From: Anaerolineaceae bacterium
GTDB lineage: Bacteria > Chloroflexota > Anaerolineae > Anaerolineales > Anaerolineaceae
Reading direction: 5' to 3'
Assembly: GCA_002702705.1 (NCBI GenBank)
Contig: PABH01000045.1
Location: forward strand, 80,147 to 144,146
Length of the DNA: 64,000 bases
A program made the translations under genes and the position numbers. Positions 1 through 8,608 of this stretch are shown piece after piece; the first letter of the stretch is position 1; every line of letters starts with the position of its first letter. Under the pieces are notes generated by a model. That model was not told the origin of the DNA. It searched no databases and saw only the letters and a list, made by a program, of their open reading frames with translations.

Positions 1-784
1 CCCCAACCCGTGCGTAAACTGTAATAAAGAGATCAAATGGGGACTATTGTTAAACAAAGCCAAACAACTGGGCGGTCAGTTTTTAGCGACCGGACATTAC
101 GTTCGCCGGGAAGAAACCCCGGATGGTAAAGTGATCATCAAACGGGCAGTTGATGCCAGCAAAGACCAGTCCTATGTGATGAGTATGTTAACGCAGGACC
201 GATTAAAACATACCCTCTTTCCGCTCGGTAGTTACTTAAAAACCGAAGTGCGGGAGATGGCGCGTTTATATAACCTGCCAATGGCAGAGAAAAAAGACAG
301 CCAGGATCTTTGTTTTGTTTCGGATGATAATTACCGCGATTTTTTGGAGCGTAATGCCCCCGAAATCCTTGTTCCGGGACCAATCCTCGATCAGGTTGGC
401 AACCGGCTCGGTGAACACCAGGGACTGGCACAATACACCATTGGACAGCGAAAAGGGATTGGTCTGGCTGCTCCACGGCCTTTATACGTTCTTGAAAAAC
501 AGGTCAGCAGCAACAGCCTGATCGTTGGCCCGGTCGAAGCCCTACATCAAAAAAGCATCATTGCGCAAGGTGTCAATTGGGTCTCCGGTGAAATACCTAG
601 CCAACCGGTTCGTGCTGATGTAAAAATCCGCTACAAAGCCGATTTCCGGACAGCAACCATCACCCCGTTGGATGGTGACCGAGTGCAAATCGATTTTGAC
701 AAGCCAGTACGGGATGCCTCTCCCGGGCAGTTTGCCGTTTTTTACGACGGCGAGGTAGCCCTGGGTGGTGGTGAGATAGTTTAA
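1..784 (+). CDS. mnmA: tRNA-specific 2-thiouridylase MnmA (3' part, 5' end outside window)
   Basis: MnmA puts the 2-thio group on U34 of tRNA-Lys, -Glu and -Gln, using ATP and persulfide sulfur. The reading frame is already open at base 2, where it encodes PNPCVNCNKEIKW, the conserved block around the first catalytic cysteine. The second catalytic cysteine lies in KKDSQDLCFV (fragment residue about 104), and GQRKGIGLAAPRPLYV marks the C-terminal part. About 260 residues are present, against roughly 360 for the whole family, so about 100 N-terminal residues with the ATP PP-loop lie upstream. The product ends at a TAA just before the repeat array. Identity is secure. Nothing suggests damage. 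Confidence 0.95.
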   Translation, partial: PNPCVNCNKEIKWGLLLNKAKQLGGQFLATGHYVRREETPDGKVIIKRAVDASKDQSYVMSMLTQDRLKHTLFPLGSYLKTEVREMARLYNLPMAEKKDSQDLCFVSDDNYRDFLERNAPEILVPGPILDQVGNRLGEHQGLAQYTIGQRKGIGLAAPRPLYVLEKQVSSNSLIVGPVEALHQKSIIAQGVNWVSGEIPSQPVRADVKIRYKADFRTATITPLDGDRVQIDFDKPVRDASPGQFAVFYDGEVALGGGEIV

Positions 785-796
785 ACAAAGCCACCT

Positions 797-1230
797 GCCC
801 AACACAACAAACACAAGTAAACGTGTAGGTTGGGCACGGTTAAATTTACAATAATCACCTATTGCAAATCCAGCTGGCAATCACACACCATCAACCGCCG
901 CGTGCCCAACACAACAAACATAAGTAAACGCGTAGTTGGGCACGGTCAAATTTACAATTACCACCTATTACAAATCCGGCTGGCGATCACACACCATCAA
1001 CCACCGCGTGCCCAACATAACAAACATAATTAAACGCGTAGGTTGGGCACGGATATATTTTCAATTACCACCTGTAGCAAATCGACTTGGTAAAAACATT
1101 ACCTCAACCGCCGCGTGCCCAACAAAACAAACACAAGTTATCGTGTAGGTTGGGCACGGTTATATTTACAATAATCACCGATTACAAATCCGGCTTGCAA
1201 TCACACACCACCAACAGCCGCGTGCCCGAC
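797..1230. repeat. Tandem array of about 107-bp repeats with GTGCCCAAC/GTTGGGCAC palindromes
   Basis: Four and a bit copies of a 106-107 bp unit follow mnmA. The GCCCAAC (last copy GCCCGAC) landmarks start at 797, 904, 1010, 1117 and 1224. Each unit has a left arm CGTGCCCAAC, a 25-30 nt AC-rich loop ending in ACGCGTAG or similar, a right arm GTTGGGCACGG, and then about 60 nt of semi-conserved sequence (CACACACCATCAACCGCCG). Arms are at about 797-839, 901-944, 1007-1051 and 1114-1158; the fifth copy keeps only the left arm. Short readable frames inside (beginning MGTVKFTI) are repeat artefacts, not genes. The rest of the gap from mnmA to the next gene (1231-1368) holds only AT-rich promoter sequence. 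The array resembles REP-type dispersed palindromic elements; its function is unknown. Confidence 0.9.
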
Positions 1231-1288
1231 ATCTCATGGGTATAGCCATTTTTATCATAACAATTCCTTATACATAACAATAGGTATA

Positions 1289-1317
1289 TTGCATAAATAA
1301 GATATTAATAGTATAAA
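1289..1317 (+). promoter_or_regulatory. Sigma-A type promoter for the DUF4395 gene
   Basis: TTGCAT (1289-1294), a 17-nt spacer and TATAAA (1312-1317) lie about 50 nt upstream of the ATG at 1369. The 5' UTR contains GGAGAA as a ribosome binding site. Confidence 0.6.
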
Positions 1318-1368
1318 TATACCAAATTCGTTTCACATCGAATAATTATTGGTGAATGGAGAATCAAA

Positions 1369-1812
1369 ATGGAAAAAATCACACCAAACTATGCGGAAGG
1401 TATCCCTCTGCCAATTGTTAATTTCAACCGGGCATTGTTAACGGGCGGCATACTTATTGCTCTCATTTTTCAGCAAGCCTGGATCACGACTCTATTGTTT
1501 TTACTTTTGTTACCGACCACCCTCTTTGGGCGGAAATACAGCCTCATTTATATGGTTGGCCGGGTCTTATTTAAAAAACAAATCCCGAATGCCGAGCGAG
1601 AAGACCAGCAGCTGCAGCGTTTTAACAACACTATCGCAACTACTCTTTTGGGAATTGCCCAGATCTTATTTGCGGTGAACCTGCCGATTGGAGGTTGGAT
1701 TTTCGCTGTGATGGTAATGCTCGCCTCCGGCGTGGCGTTGGCAGGTTTTTGTGTTGGTTGTTTTTTGTATTATCAGTTTAAGCTCAACCGCTACCGCTTA
1801 TTTGGGCCGTAG
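1369..1812 (+). CDS. DUF4395 family membrane protein
   Basis: A 147-residue integral membrane protein of the DUF4395 family, function unknown. About four hydrophobic segments are visible (roughly residues 25-50, 88-105, 108-130 and the C-terminal end). The conserved GFCVGCFLYY motif near residues 126-135 supplies a CxxC-like cysteine pair typical of this family, which in other genomes often sits near thiol or sulfur-transfer genes. The start is supported by GGAGAA eight bases upstream and by the promoter above. It stands alone between the repeat array and a shared terminator. A redox or sulfur-related role next to mnmA is only a suggestion. Confidence 0.75.
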   Translation: MEKITPNYAEGIPLPIVNFNRALLTGGILIALIFQQAWITTLLFLLLLPTTLFGRKYSLIYMVGRVLFKKQIPNAEREDQQLQRFNNTIATTLLGIAQILFAVNLPIGGWIFAVMVMLASGVALAGFCVGCFLYYQFKLNRYRLFGP

Positions 1813-1814
1813 AC

Positions 1815-1844
1815 AAAAAAAACCACCCGATCGGGTGGTTTTTT
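1815..1844. terminator. Bidirectional intrinsic terminator
   Basis: The perfect palindrome AACCACCCGATCGGGTGGTT (1821-1840) is flanked by an A-run on the left and a T-run on the right, so it can end both the DUF4395 transcript (+) and the ior operon (-). Confidence 0.9.
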
Positions 1845-1846
1845 GA

Positions 1847-2464
1847 TTAACTTTCTACCGCTTCTCTTCCTTTGTAAAAGGCTTGTTGATTAAGGTCCAG
1901 GTACTTGGCAGGCACGCGGCTACTGATCACATCCAACCACGGTTCCGGGTCCATCCCCATCATGGCAGACATGGCGCCCAGCAAAACCACATTGGCCGCT
2001 TTGGCATTGCCTAACGCTTCCGCGGCTGCCACACCCTTCACCCAATATTGATTGGGTGTGTATTCTGCAATTTTTTCTCTGATGGTTTGATCATCGGGAT
2101 ACACCACATCACTGGTGCTGACAGTAACCGGCACAATCTCTTGATCATTAATCACCACAAAACCACCGGGACGAATCTGGTCAATAAATCGCAAGGCTTC
2201 CAGCTTTTCAAAGGCAATCATAATGTCCGCCTGCCCTTGTGCGATGATCGGTGAATAAACAGTTTCACCCCAGCGTAGGTGAGAAATCACACTCCCTCCG
2301 CGCTGCGACATACCATGTACTTCCGCTTTTTTTACATCATACCCCAGGTTTAATCCCAATTCTGCCAACACATTACTCGCCAGAATGGTGCCCTGCCCGC
2401 CAACACCAACCAGCAGGATACTTAATGTTTCTGTATTAATATTTAACTTTGGAAAATGTATCAT
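1847..2464 (-). CDS. iorB: Indolepyruvate ferredoxin oxidoreductase, beta subunit
   Basis: The 205-residue gamma-type catalytic domain of a 2-oxoacid:ferredoxin oxidoreductase. It carries the family signatures GVGGQGTILAS (residues ~20-30) and HGMSQRGGSV (~50-59). With IorA it oxidatively decarboxylates aryl-pyruvates (indolepyruvate, phenylpyruvate) to aryl-acetyl-CoA, reducing ferredoxin. It lies 12 nt downstream of iorA and ends at the bidirectional terminator, so it is the last gene of the operon. Length is normal for IorB. Substrate preference within aryl-pyruvates cannot be read from the sequence. Confidence 0.92.
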   Translation of the reverse strand: MIHFPKLNINTETLSILLVGVGGQGTILASNVLAELGLNLGYDVKKAEVHGMSQRGGSVISHLRWGETVYSPIIAQGQADIMIAFEKLEALRFIDQIRPGGFVVINDQEIVPVTVSTSDVVYPDDQTIREKIAEYTPNQYWVKGVAAAEALGNAKAANVVLLGAMSAMMGMDPEPWLDVISSRVPAKYLDLNQQAFYKGREAVES

Positions 2465-2476
2465 GTCCGGCTCCTT

Positions 2477-4303
2477 TTAGTTGACCTGTTTCGCTCTCAC
2501 CTGATCACGGAATAAGATCGCATCCCGCGGGCAAACTTGCGCACAAATTTCACAACCTGTACACAAGGCAGCATCGATTTCAGCCAGAGACCGGTTGTAT
2601 TTCGGATCCAATTCCTCGGATTTTAAGATGGCCGGGCAGCCAATTCGGAAACAAACGGTGCAGCCATTACACTGATCAGTTACTTCCAAAGGCAGGTATT
2701 GTTTTCGTGCACTTGGTAAGAGCGCACATTCTTCCTTGGTGATCAACACCGCCGGTTCATCTTCTTTCATCCATTGTTTTAAGGTTTTTTCGATCACATC
2801 AACATCATACGCTTCAACGGTTAACACTTTCGTGATGCCACAAGCCCGAACCATAGCTTCGATATCCACTTCAATGGTTTCACGGTTTTGTAAGGTCAGA
2901 CCGGTACCGGGGTTCTGTTGGTGACCGGTCATTCCCGTCACGCGGTTATCCATGATAATCGTGATGGTATTACTGCGGTTATAAGCCACATTAATCAAAC
3001 CCTGAATACCGCTGTGGAAAAATGTCGAATCACCAATCACTGCAACATGGCGTTCCTTATCCCCGGCGATGGCAGCCCCATGTGCCACCCCAATGCTGGC
3101 TCCCATACAACCGCAGGTGTGGATCGAGTTTAATGGCGGGGCGACCCCCAGGGTATAACAGCCAATATCACCATTGACCGGGATTTTTAACTTATTCAAC
3201 ACATAAAAAGAAGAACGGTGTGGGCAGCCCGGACACAAAGATGGCGGACGGGGAGGTAATTCAACCTGCAAAGCATTCGGTAACTCTTCAGCTTCACCAT
3301 TTAACAAACCCGCTGCTTTAGCAGCATTACGCACGATTAATGGATTCAGTTCGCCAAATATCGGGAATACAGATTTTGAAAGCGGAAATTCCGGTTTGGT
3401 TGTGGGCTCAAAAAGAGTCACACCCATGGCGCGCACCTGGTCCTCAATAAAGGGATCCAATTCCTCCAAAACAATCACAGCATCCATTTGGGCTGCAAAG
3501 TCTTTAATTAATTTTTCCGGGATCGGATAGACCATGCCCAGTTTTAACACACTGGCATCCGGAAAAACTTCCCGTGCATATTGGTAAGCAATACCACCCG
3601 TAATAATACCTAGTTTTTTGTCGCGCCACTCCACCCGATTAAGTGGGGAAGTCTCCGCGTATTTAGCCAGATCCTGAACCCGGGCTTCTACTACGGGGTG
3701 CAATTGACGGGCATTGGCAGGAATGACGACATATTTTTTGATATTTCGAGGATATTTTCCGGGCTCCGGCAGCTGCTGCTGTTGTTCAAACACTTCAACC
3801 GGTCCACTGGTGTGGCAAACCCGGGTTGTCAGGCGTAATAAAACCGGAGTATCAAAACGCTCACTTAAATCAAAGGCAGCAATCGTAAAATCTTTTGCCT
3901 CCTGGCTGTCGGCTGGGTCAAAACAGGGAATCCGTGCAAATTTGGCATACTGGCGGTTGTCCTGTTCGTTTTGAGAAGAATGCATGGAAGGATCATCGGC
4001 GGAAACAATCACCAAACCGGCTTCAATGCCGGTCTCTGCCACATAAAAGAGGGAGTCCGCAGCTACATTAAGTCCAACATGTTTCATGGTAGATATGGAG
4101 CGTTTACCAGCATAGGCTGCACCAATCGCGGAATCCAGACCTACTTTTTCGTTGGGTGCCCATTCCGCATATACATGGGGATACCGGGCAAAGTTTTCTA
4201 AAATTTCCGTACTGGGTGTACCCGGATAACCGGAAGCAACCGAACAGCCAGCTTCCCAGGCCCCCCGCGCCACCGCTTCATTACCAGACAACAATCTTTT
4301 CAT
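2477..4303 (-). CDS. iorA: Indolepyruvate ferredoxin oxidoreductase, alpha subunit
   Basis: TPP-dependent catalytic subunit, about 608 residues. The N-terminal pyrimidine-binding domain opens with MKRLLSGNEAVARGAWEAG and contains SGYPGTPSTEI. The C-terminal TPP domain has CPGCPHRSSFYVL and GDIGCYTLG. Two ferredoxin-like [4Fe-4S] motifs close the protein: CNGCTVCFRIGCP (from residue ~545) and CTGCEICAQVCP (from ~581). I chose the ATG at 4303 because GAGGAG lies nine bases before it and homologues begin there; an in-frame start nine codons upstream lacks that support. Together with iorB and the upstream ADP-forming CoA ligase it forms an amino-acid fermentation operon known best from archaea. 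Confidence 0.93.
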   Translation of the reverse strand: MKRLLSGNEAVARGAWEAGCSVASGYPGTPSTEILENFARYPHVYAEWAPNEKVGLDSAIGAAYAGKRSISTMKHVGLNVAADSLFYVAETGIEAGLVIVSADDPSMHSSQNEQDNRQYAKFARIPCFDPADSQEAKDFTIAAFDLSERFDTPVLLRLTTRVCHTSGPVEVFEQQQQLPEPGKYPRNIKKYVVIPANARQLHPVVEARVQDLAKYAETSPLNRVEWRDKKLGIITGGIAYQYAREVFPDASVLKLGMVYPIPEKLIKDFAAQMDAVIVLEELDPFIEDQVRAMGVTLFEPTTKPEFPLSKSVFPIFGELNPLIVRNAAKAAGLLNGEAEELPNALQVELPPRPPSLCPGCPHRSSFYVLNKLKIPVNGDIGCYTLGVAPPLNSIHTCGCMGASIGVAHGAAIAGDKERHVAVIGDSTFFHSGIQGLINVAYNRSNTITIIMDNRVTGMTGHQQNPGTGLTLQNRETIEVDIEAMVRACGITKVLTVEAYDVDVIEKTLKQWMKEDEPAVLITKEECALLPSARKQYLPLEVTDQCNGCTVCFRIGCPAILKSEELDPKYNRSLAEIDAALCTGCEICAQVCPRDAILFRDQVRAKQVN

Positions 4304-4336
4304 GGGTTTATACTCCTCATTTAATACCATTAAACG

Positions 4337-6436
4337 TTATCCTCCAAAAATCACTCGACCATCCAGCGCCAAAGCACCTTCCCCTTTGGGAAAAACAACC
4401 AGGGGATTAATTTCAATCTCACCAATTTGCGGATAATCCAATGCCAAAACACTTAAGCGCAAAATCATATCCACCACAGCGTTGATATCCGTTTCAGGCA
4501 TGCCGCGGTAACCAGCCAATAATGTACCGGCTTTTGTGGATTGGATCATATCCAATGCGTCCAAGCGGGTGATAGGTGCCACTTTAAAAGCCACATCTTT
4601 AAATAACTCGACAAAAATACCACCCATCCCAAACATCATCATCGGCCCAAAACCAGGGTCTCGCCGCATCCCGACGATCACTTCTTGCCCCTTCGGAGCC
4701 ATTTTTTCAATTAATACCCCTTCCAAAATCGCTTCCGGTACTGCCAAGGATATCTGTTCCATCATATCCTGGAAAACTTCCACAACTTCTTGGGTTCGGT
4801 TAAGGTTCAAACGAATACCACCCACATCCGATTTATGCAAAATCTGTGGCGAAACGATCTTCATAACGACCGGATAACCGATCTGATCTGCTAACCGGGC
4901 GGCATCCTCCGCAGTTTTTGCAAAGCCACCGGCTACTACCGGAATACCATACGCCGCTAACAAGGGGCGGGTTTCGGCTTCACCCAGGCTTGGTAACTCG
5001 GCTGCGGTTTTAATCAGTTTATTCGCAGTTTCCCGCTGAATATCAGCAAAAACCGGAGCTGATTCTTGTGGTTGGTCTAAACATGTTTTATACCTTAACA
5101 TTGCGCCCAAAATGGTGCCTATACTCTCAGGATAAACCACCATCGGCACCTTATTTTTATGTAATACGCGGCGTGGTTCAGCCACCATTGCATCACCCAT
5201 AAAACAACTAATGACTGTTTTTTGGGTTGTCGCAGCTGCTTCGCTAATTTTTTGAGCCACTTCCACAGGATTAACCAGGGACTGCGGCACCAAAATCGGA
5301 ACAATAATATCAACATTCGGGTCTGCGATAACTGCTAGTAACGCAACTTCATAATCCTGTGGTTCAGCCCCGCCCAACATATCAATCGGGTTGGTAACCT
5401 GAGCACTGGGATTCATTTTACTGCGCAGGTATTCGATTGTTTTCGGATCGAGATCCGCCATTTCCAAACCATTCATCGCCAAACTGTCTGAGGTTAACGC
5501 AGCCGGACCACCCGAATTGGTTAAAATGACAACCCGTTTCCCCTGGGGCAAATGCTGCAGGGCAAACGCCTGTGAAACGTCAAATAAATCGTTCACGGAT
5601 TGCACTTCCACCACACCGCCCTGCTTAAAGGCAGCCTGATATGCGGCATGGGAACCAGCCAACGACCCCGTATGGGAAGAGACAGCCCGCGCTCCGGCAG
5701 CAGTCCGTCCGGCTTTCAGCAGCACAATTGGTTTTTGTTGGGAGACATTCTTAACAACCTCTAAAAATCGCTGGCCTTCCCGAATTTGTTCAACATAAGC
5801 AGTGATTACCGTTGTATTCGGATCATCTCCCAAATATTCAATCATATCGGTTTCAGTAACATCGGCCTCATTGCCCAAACTGGAAAAATGGGCAAAACCG
5901 ATTCCCTTATCTTTCACAAAATCGACCACGCCGCCCAGCACGGCACCCGATTGTGAAAGGAAACCAATTCCTCCTACATCCGGTGCCCCGGAAATAAAGG
6001 TGGTATTTAAGCCAGTATGTAAACTCATGGTACCCACACAATTCGGACCCACCATCCGCATTCCGTTTTGTTTAATTACATCTAATACTTCATTTTCAAG
6101 GGCTTGGCCTTCCTCACCCAATTCTTTAAATCCGCCAGAAATTACGGTAACGGCTTTAATCCCTCGTTCTGCACAATCTTTCACCACCGGTAAGATCATT
6201 CCAGCTGGCAAAACAATCACAGCCAATTCAACCGGATCTGGTACATTTTTAATATCGGGATAACAAGTTAACCCCAAGATTTCTTTTGCACCAGGATTAA
6301 CGGGGTAGATGGCACCCTGATAGCCATATAAGGTCAGGTTTTTTACAATTCCATAACTCAACTTATTCGGTTTTGCCGATGCGCCTATAATCGCAATACC
6401 TGATGCAGAAAAGAAAGGTTTTAAGCCTTTAACCAT
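4337..6436 (-). CDS. ADP-forming acetate/acyl-CoA synthetase, fused alpha-beta
   Basis: Converts acyl-CoA + ADP + Pi to acid + CoA + ATP. About 699 residues in the fused order: CoA-binding Rossmann domain (FSASGIAIIGAS near the start), succinyl-CoA-ligase-like domain with the phosphorylated histidine in AVSSHTGSLAG (His ~255), then an ATP-grasp domain from about residue 480 (GYPVVMKIVSPQILHKSDVGG). The ATG at 6436 is preceded by GGAGG; an upstream in-frame TTG overlaps that Shine-Dalgarno and is unlikely. It lies just upstream of iorAB on the same strand, so arylacetyl-CoA made by IorAB is its likely substrate and this would be the substrate-level phosphorylation step. Acetyl-CoA may also be used. 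Confidence 0.9.
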   Translation of the reverse strand: MVKGLKPFFSASGIAIIGASAKPNKLSYGIVKNLTLYGYQGAIYPVNPGAKEILGLTCYPDIKNVPDPVELAVIVLPAGMILPVVKDCAERGIKAVTVISGGFKELGEEGQALENEVLDVIKQNGMRMVGPNCVGTMSLHTGLNTTFISGAPDVGGIGFLSQSGAVLGGVVDFVKDKGIGFAHFSSLGNEADVTETDMIEYLGDDPNTTVITAYVEQIREGQRFLEVVKNVSQQKPIVLLKAGRTAAGARAVSSHTGSLAGSHAAYQAAFKQGGVVEVQSVNDLFDVSQAFALQHLPQGKRVVILTNSGGPAALTSDSLAMNGLEMADLDPKTIEYLRSKMNPSAQVTNPIDMLGGAEPQDYEVALLAVIADPNVDIIVPILVPQSLVNPVEVAQKISEAAATTQKTVISCFMGDAMVAEPRRVLHKNKVPMVVYPESIGTILGAMLRYKTCLDQPQESAPVFADIQRETANKLIKTAAELPSLGEAETRPLLAAYGIPVVAGGFAKTAEDAARLADQIGYPVVMKIVSPQILHKSDVGGIRLNLNRTQEVVEVFQDMMEQISLAVPEAILEGVLIEKMAPKGQEVIVGMRRDPGFGPMMMFGMGGIFVELFKDVAFKVAPITRLDALDMIQSTKAGTLLAGYRGMPETDINAVVDMILRLSVLALDYPQIGEIEINPLVVFPKGEGALALDGRVIFGG

Positions 6437-6478
6437 TGAATCCTCCAAAATAAAATAAATTCAATAAACAAGTGGATA

Positions 6479-6856
6479 TCATCCACCTGCTTTTTTTACA
6501 ACAAATCCCTTATCGGATAATGTGGGTAATAATTTATCACGCTGGTCACCTTGAATCTCAATGATGCCATTCTTCAAAGCGCCGCCGGTTCCACAAATTT
6601 TTTTTAATTCCTTACTTAATTCTTTTAAACCGGTTTCATGTAAAACAAGCCCCTCTACCAGGGTGACCGCTTTTCCACCCCGTCCCTTACGTTCCAAACG
6701 CAGCCGAACCACACCGTCTTTAATCACCTTGTTATCGGGTTTTTGGGGTTTTCCCTTTTTGCAATTACATTGGTTTTCTGGTTTTCCGCATTTTTTACAA
6801 ATACGGCCAAATTCCGTCGAATAAACCGTCGGATTGTTATTATTACTGTTATACAA
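6479..6856 (-). CDS. yciH: SUI1/eIF1-family translation factor (YciH-like)
   Basis: A 125-residue protein. The N-terminal third is Asn-rich followed by a cysteine cluster (CKKCGKPENQCNC), probably a small zinc knuckle. The C-terminal part (from residue ~45) is an SUI1 domain with VRLRLERKGRGGKAVTLVEG and KKICGTGGALKNGIIEIQGDQR. In bacteria YciH is a non-essential initiation-fidelity factor related to eIF1. The start codon appears to be TTG, with AGAGG five bases upstream. It precedes the CoA-ligase gene by about 40 nt and may be the first gene of that operon, with no evident functional link. Confidence 0.88.
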   Translation of the reverse strand: MYNSNNNNPTVYSTEFGRICKKCGKPENQCNCKKGKPQKPDNKVIKDGVVRLRLERKGRGGKAVTLVEGLVLHETGLKELSKELKKICGTGGALKNGIIEIQGDQRDKLLPTLSDKGFVVKKAGG

Positions 6857-6993
6857 AATAACCTCTAATTTTCAGGTTTTTAAAATGGATTATGATCCAT
6901 TTTTTGAGTTTAAGTTATTTATCCACTTGGTTCGAGTGCCATATTTCCTATTTAAGAGCAACGACCCTCCCACATCAGTGGGACATTTGTTAA

Positions 6994-7422
6994 TTAAAAA
7001 TCTCGTTTGTAAGATAAAGAAAACGTTACCCCTTCCACAACCTTCCCTTTATCCACATTAAATTCAATCGGTAAAAATTCCGAACCACCCCCCAACACCC
7101 AAAGTGCAAATGAAGCAGGCTCATCAGGGGAAACAAAATAATCCACCGGTACTCCATCAAAATTAATGACGGTTATGATCATCTCCCCCTGTTCAACTGT
7201 CGTTTCCATCTCCAGATATACCGTCTCATCTATATCCATTTTAATCTTTTTAAACTCGTGTGTATTGTTTCCTCGAACGACCTTAAATGTGCCATTACAT
7301 CTGCCCTGGTCATTGGTGGTAATGCAGTTTTCCTGAATACCGCGAATGCCACCATCCGATTTTCCGCCGCAGCCAGTTAGAAATAATATCAAGATCATGG
7401 ATAAGAAAAAAACTCTCCGCAT
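6994..7422 (-). CDS. Small predicted lipoprotein, unknown function
   Basis: A 142-residue protein beginning MRRVFFLSMILILFLTGC, a type II signal peptide with lipobox LTGC (Cys18). The mature part is predicted to be beta-rich and extracytoplasmic, with two cysteines in an ENCITTNDQGRC stretch that could pair. GGAGG lies five bases before the ATG. I recognise no family. It faces the same way as the yciH operon but is separated by 137 nt holding a small hairpin (TCCCAC/GTGGGA) without a T-run. Confidence 0.7.
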   Translation of the reverse strand: MRRVFFLSMILILFLTGCGGKSDGGIRGIQENCITTNDQGRCNGTFKVVRGNNTHEFKKIKMDIDETVYLEMETTVEQGEMIITVINFDGVPVDYFVSPDEPASFALWVLGGGSEFLPIEFNVDKGKVVEGVTFSLSYKRDF

Positions 7423-7610
7423 TTAATCCTCCAAGAAAAAACATTTTCTCCCCCCAATTATGACACAATTTTTGAGAACCATAGCAGAAACTGACAAAAT
7501 AATAAGGTGATTCACAAAGTAACACGGAAAGAAACTTTTCTTCGTATTTTTTCTCTTTGCTCCATATATAGCATGTTTGTCAATCTACCTTATGAATTAC
7601 CGTGGGCTTA

Positions 7611-7641
7611 CAAAAAAACCGGGTAGTTTGGACCTACCCGG
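7611..7641 (-). terminator. Intrinsic terminator of the hsp20 cluster
   Basis: An 8-bp perfect stem CCGGGTAG/CTACCCGG (7619-7641) with a 7-nt loop; read on the minus strand it is followed by seven T (A-run at 7612-7618). It lies 10 nt after the last Hsp20 stop codon. The rest of the 7423-7618 gap shows no gene. Confidence 0.85.
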
Positions 7642-7651
7642 CATAAAGAGT

Positions 7652-8143
7652 TTATTTTTTCTGAATCGGAATTTTTTTATGTTTTTGGATACTGGTTTCA
7701 TCTTTTGGTAAATGAACATTCAGTACACCGTTTTTAAAATCCGCTTCAATCTTTGATTCATCGATTCCATCCGGCAGTACAAAACTTCGTTGAAACGATC
7801 CGCTGCGTCGCTCTGATCGATAATAATGTTTTTTGCTTTCTTGAGATGCCTCTTCCTTGTACCCCTGAATGGTTAAGGTGTTATTTTGAAACTGAACATC
7901 AATATCATCAATTTCCATTCCAGGCAGGTCAACACTAACGGTAAATTCTTTTTCCGTTTCGCAAAGATCTGCACTAGGGTTAAACGTATTCAGATTTTTT
8001 CCTTCGCCTTCAAAGAATGGGTCATCAAAAAAATTCTCAACCCATTCATTCATCTCAAAAAAAGGATCCGTAACTAGCGAACGGTTTTGTTTTTCGATGG
8101 ATTTATCTTCCTTTTTCCAGGGGATTAGATTTCGGAATGCCAT
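7652..8143 (-). CDS. Hsp20/alpha-crystallin small heat-shock protein (copy 3)
   Basis: A 163-residue ATP-independent holdase. The alpha-crystallin domain occupies roughly residues 50-148: it starts around FNPSADLCETEKEFTVSVDLPGM and ends near GVLNVHLPKDE, followed by a C-terminal extension with a KKIPIQKK tail in which IPI is the I/V-x-I/V anchoring motif. The N-terminal arm contains FFEMNEWVENFFDDPFF, rich in Phe and Asp. AAGGAGGT precedes the ATG. It is the last of three tandem paralogues, 41 nt behind copy 2, and is followed by a strong terminator. Confidence 0.92.
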   Translation of the reverse strand: MAFRNLIPWKKEDKSIEKQNRSLVTDPFFEMNEWVENFFDDPFFEGEGKNLNTFNPSADLCETEKEFTVSVDLPGMEIDDIDVQFQNNTLTIQGYKEEASQESKKHYYRSERRSGSFQRSFVLPDGIDESKIEADFKNGVLNVHLPKDETSIQKHKKIPIQKK

Positions 8144-8184
8144 GTTAGACCTCCTTTCGAAACATATCCTGGCAGGTCGCCCGT

Positions 8185-8595
8185 TTAAACAGCCTGTACT
8201 GAAATCTTACGTGATGCTGCCGGAGCTGATTTTGGCATTGTTAATGTTAAAACACCATTTTTCACCGTAGCAGAAATTTTCTCACGATCAATTTCATCGG
8301 AAATATTAAACCGCCGGCGGAAGTCTCCAATGCCATATTCAGCATAATTTAAAGAATAATCCTCCGGTCGTTCCGGTTTTACACGAGCATCAATCGTTAG
8401 TACGTTTTTATCTAAAGTAACTTCAACCATGTTCTCATCCGAGCCAGGTATATCGGCCAACAGATAAATAACATCATCTTTTTCATAAATATCAACTTTT
8501 GGAATGTAAACCCGAGATTCCCGTGTTCGTTCTGCCAGGTCCTGGTTTTTTTCCTCTTGCTTTACAATATCGGTTTTATTCGTATCTTCCTTCAT
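8185..8595 (-). CDS. Hsp20/alpha-crystallin small heat-shock protein (copy 2)
   Basis: A 136-residue small heat-shock protein. The N-terminal arm is short, charged and lysine/glutamate-rich, unlike the Phe-rich arm of copy 3. The alpha-crystallin domain runs from about residue 30 (RVYIPKVDIYEKDDVIYLLADIPG) to the KNGVLTLTMPKS motif, ending in RKISVQAV. GGAGGTG precedes the ATG. It lies 13 nt behind copy 1, so the two are surely co-transcribed. The divergent N-terminal arms suggest different oligomers or clients. Confidence 0.92.
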   Translation of the reverse strand: MKEDTNKTDIVKQEEKNQDLAERTRESRVYIPKVDIYEKDDVIYLLADIPGSDENMVEVTLDKNVLTIDARVKPERPEDYSLNYAEYGIGDFRRRFNISDEIDREKISATVKNGVLTLTMPKSAPAASRKISVQAV

Positions 8596-8608
8596 TTTTC
8601 ACCTCCAC

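Noticed and set aside
830..1148. Short reading frames beginning MGTVKFTI within the repeat array
   Set aside because: They are the same repeat unit read in frame, overlap each other, and have no ribosome site or homology. They follow the repeat period rather than gene logic.
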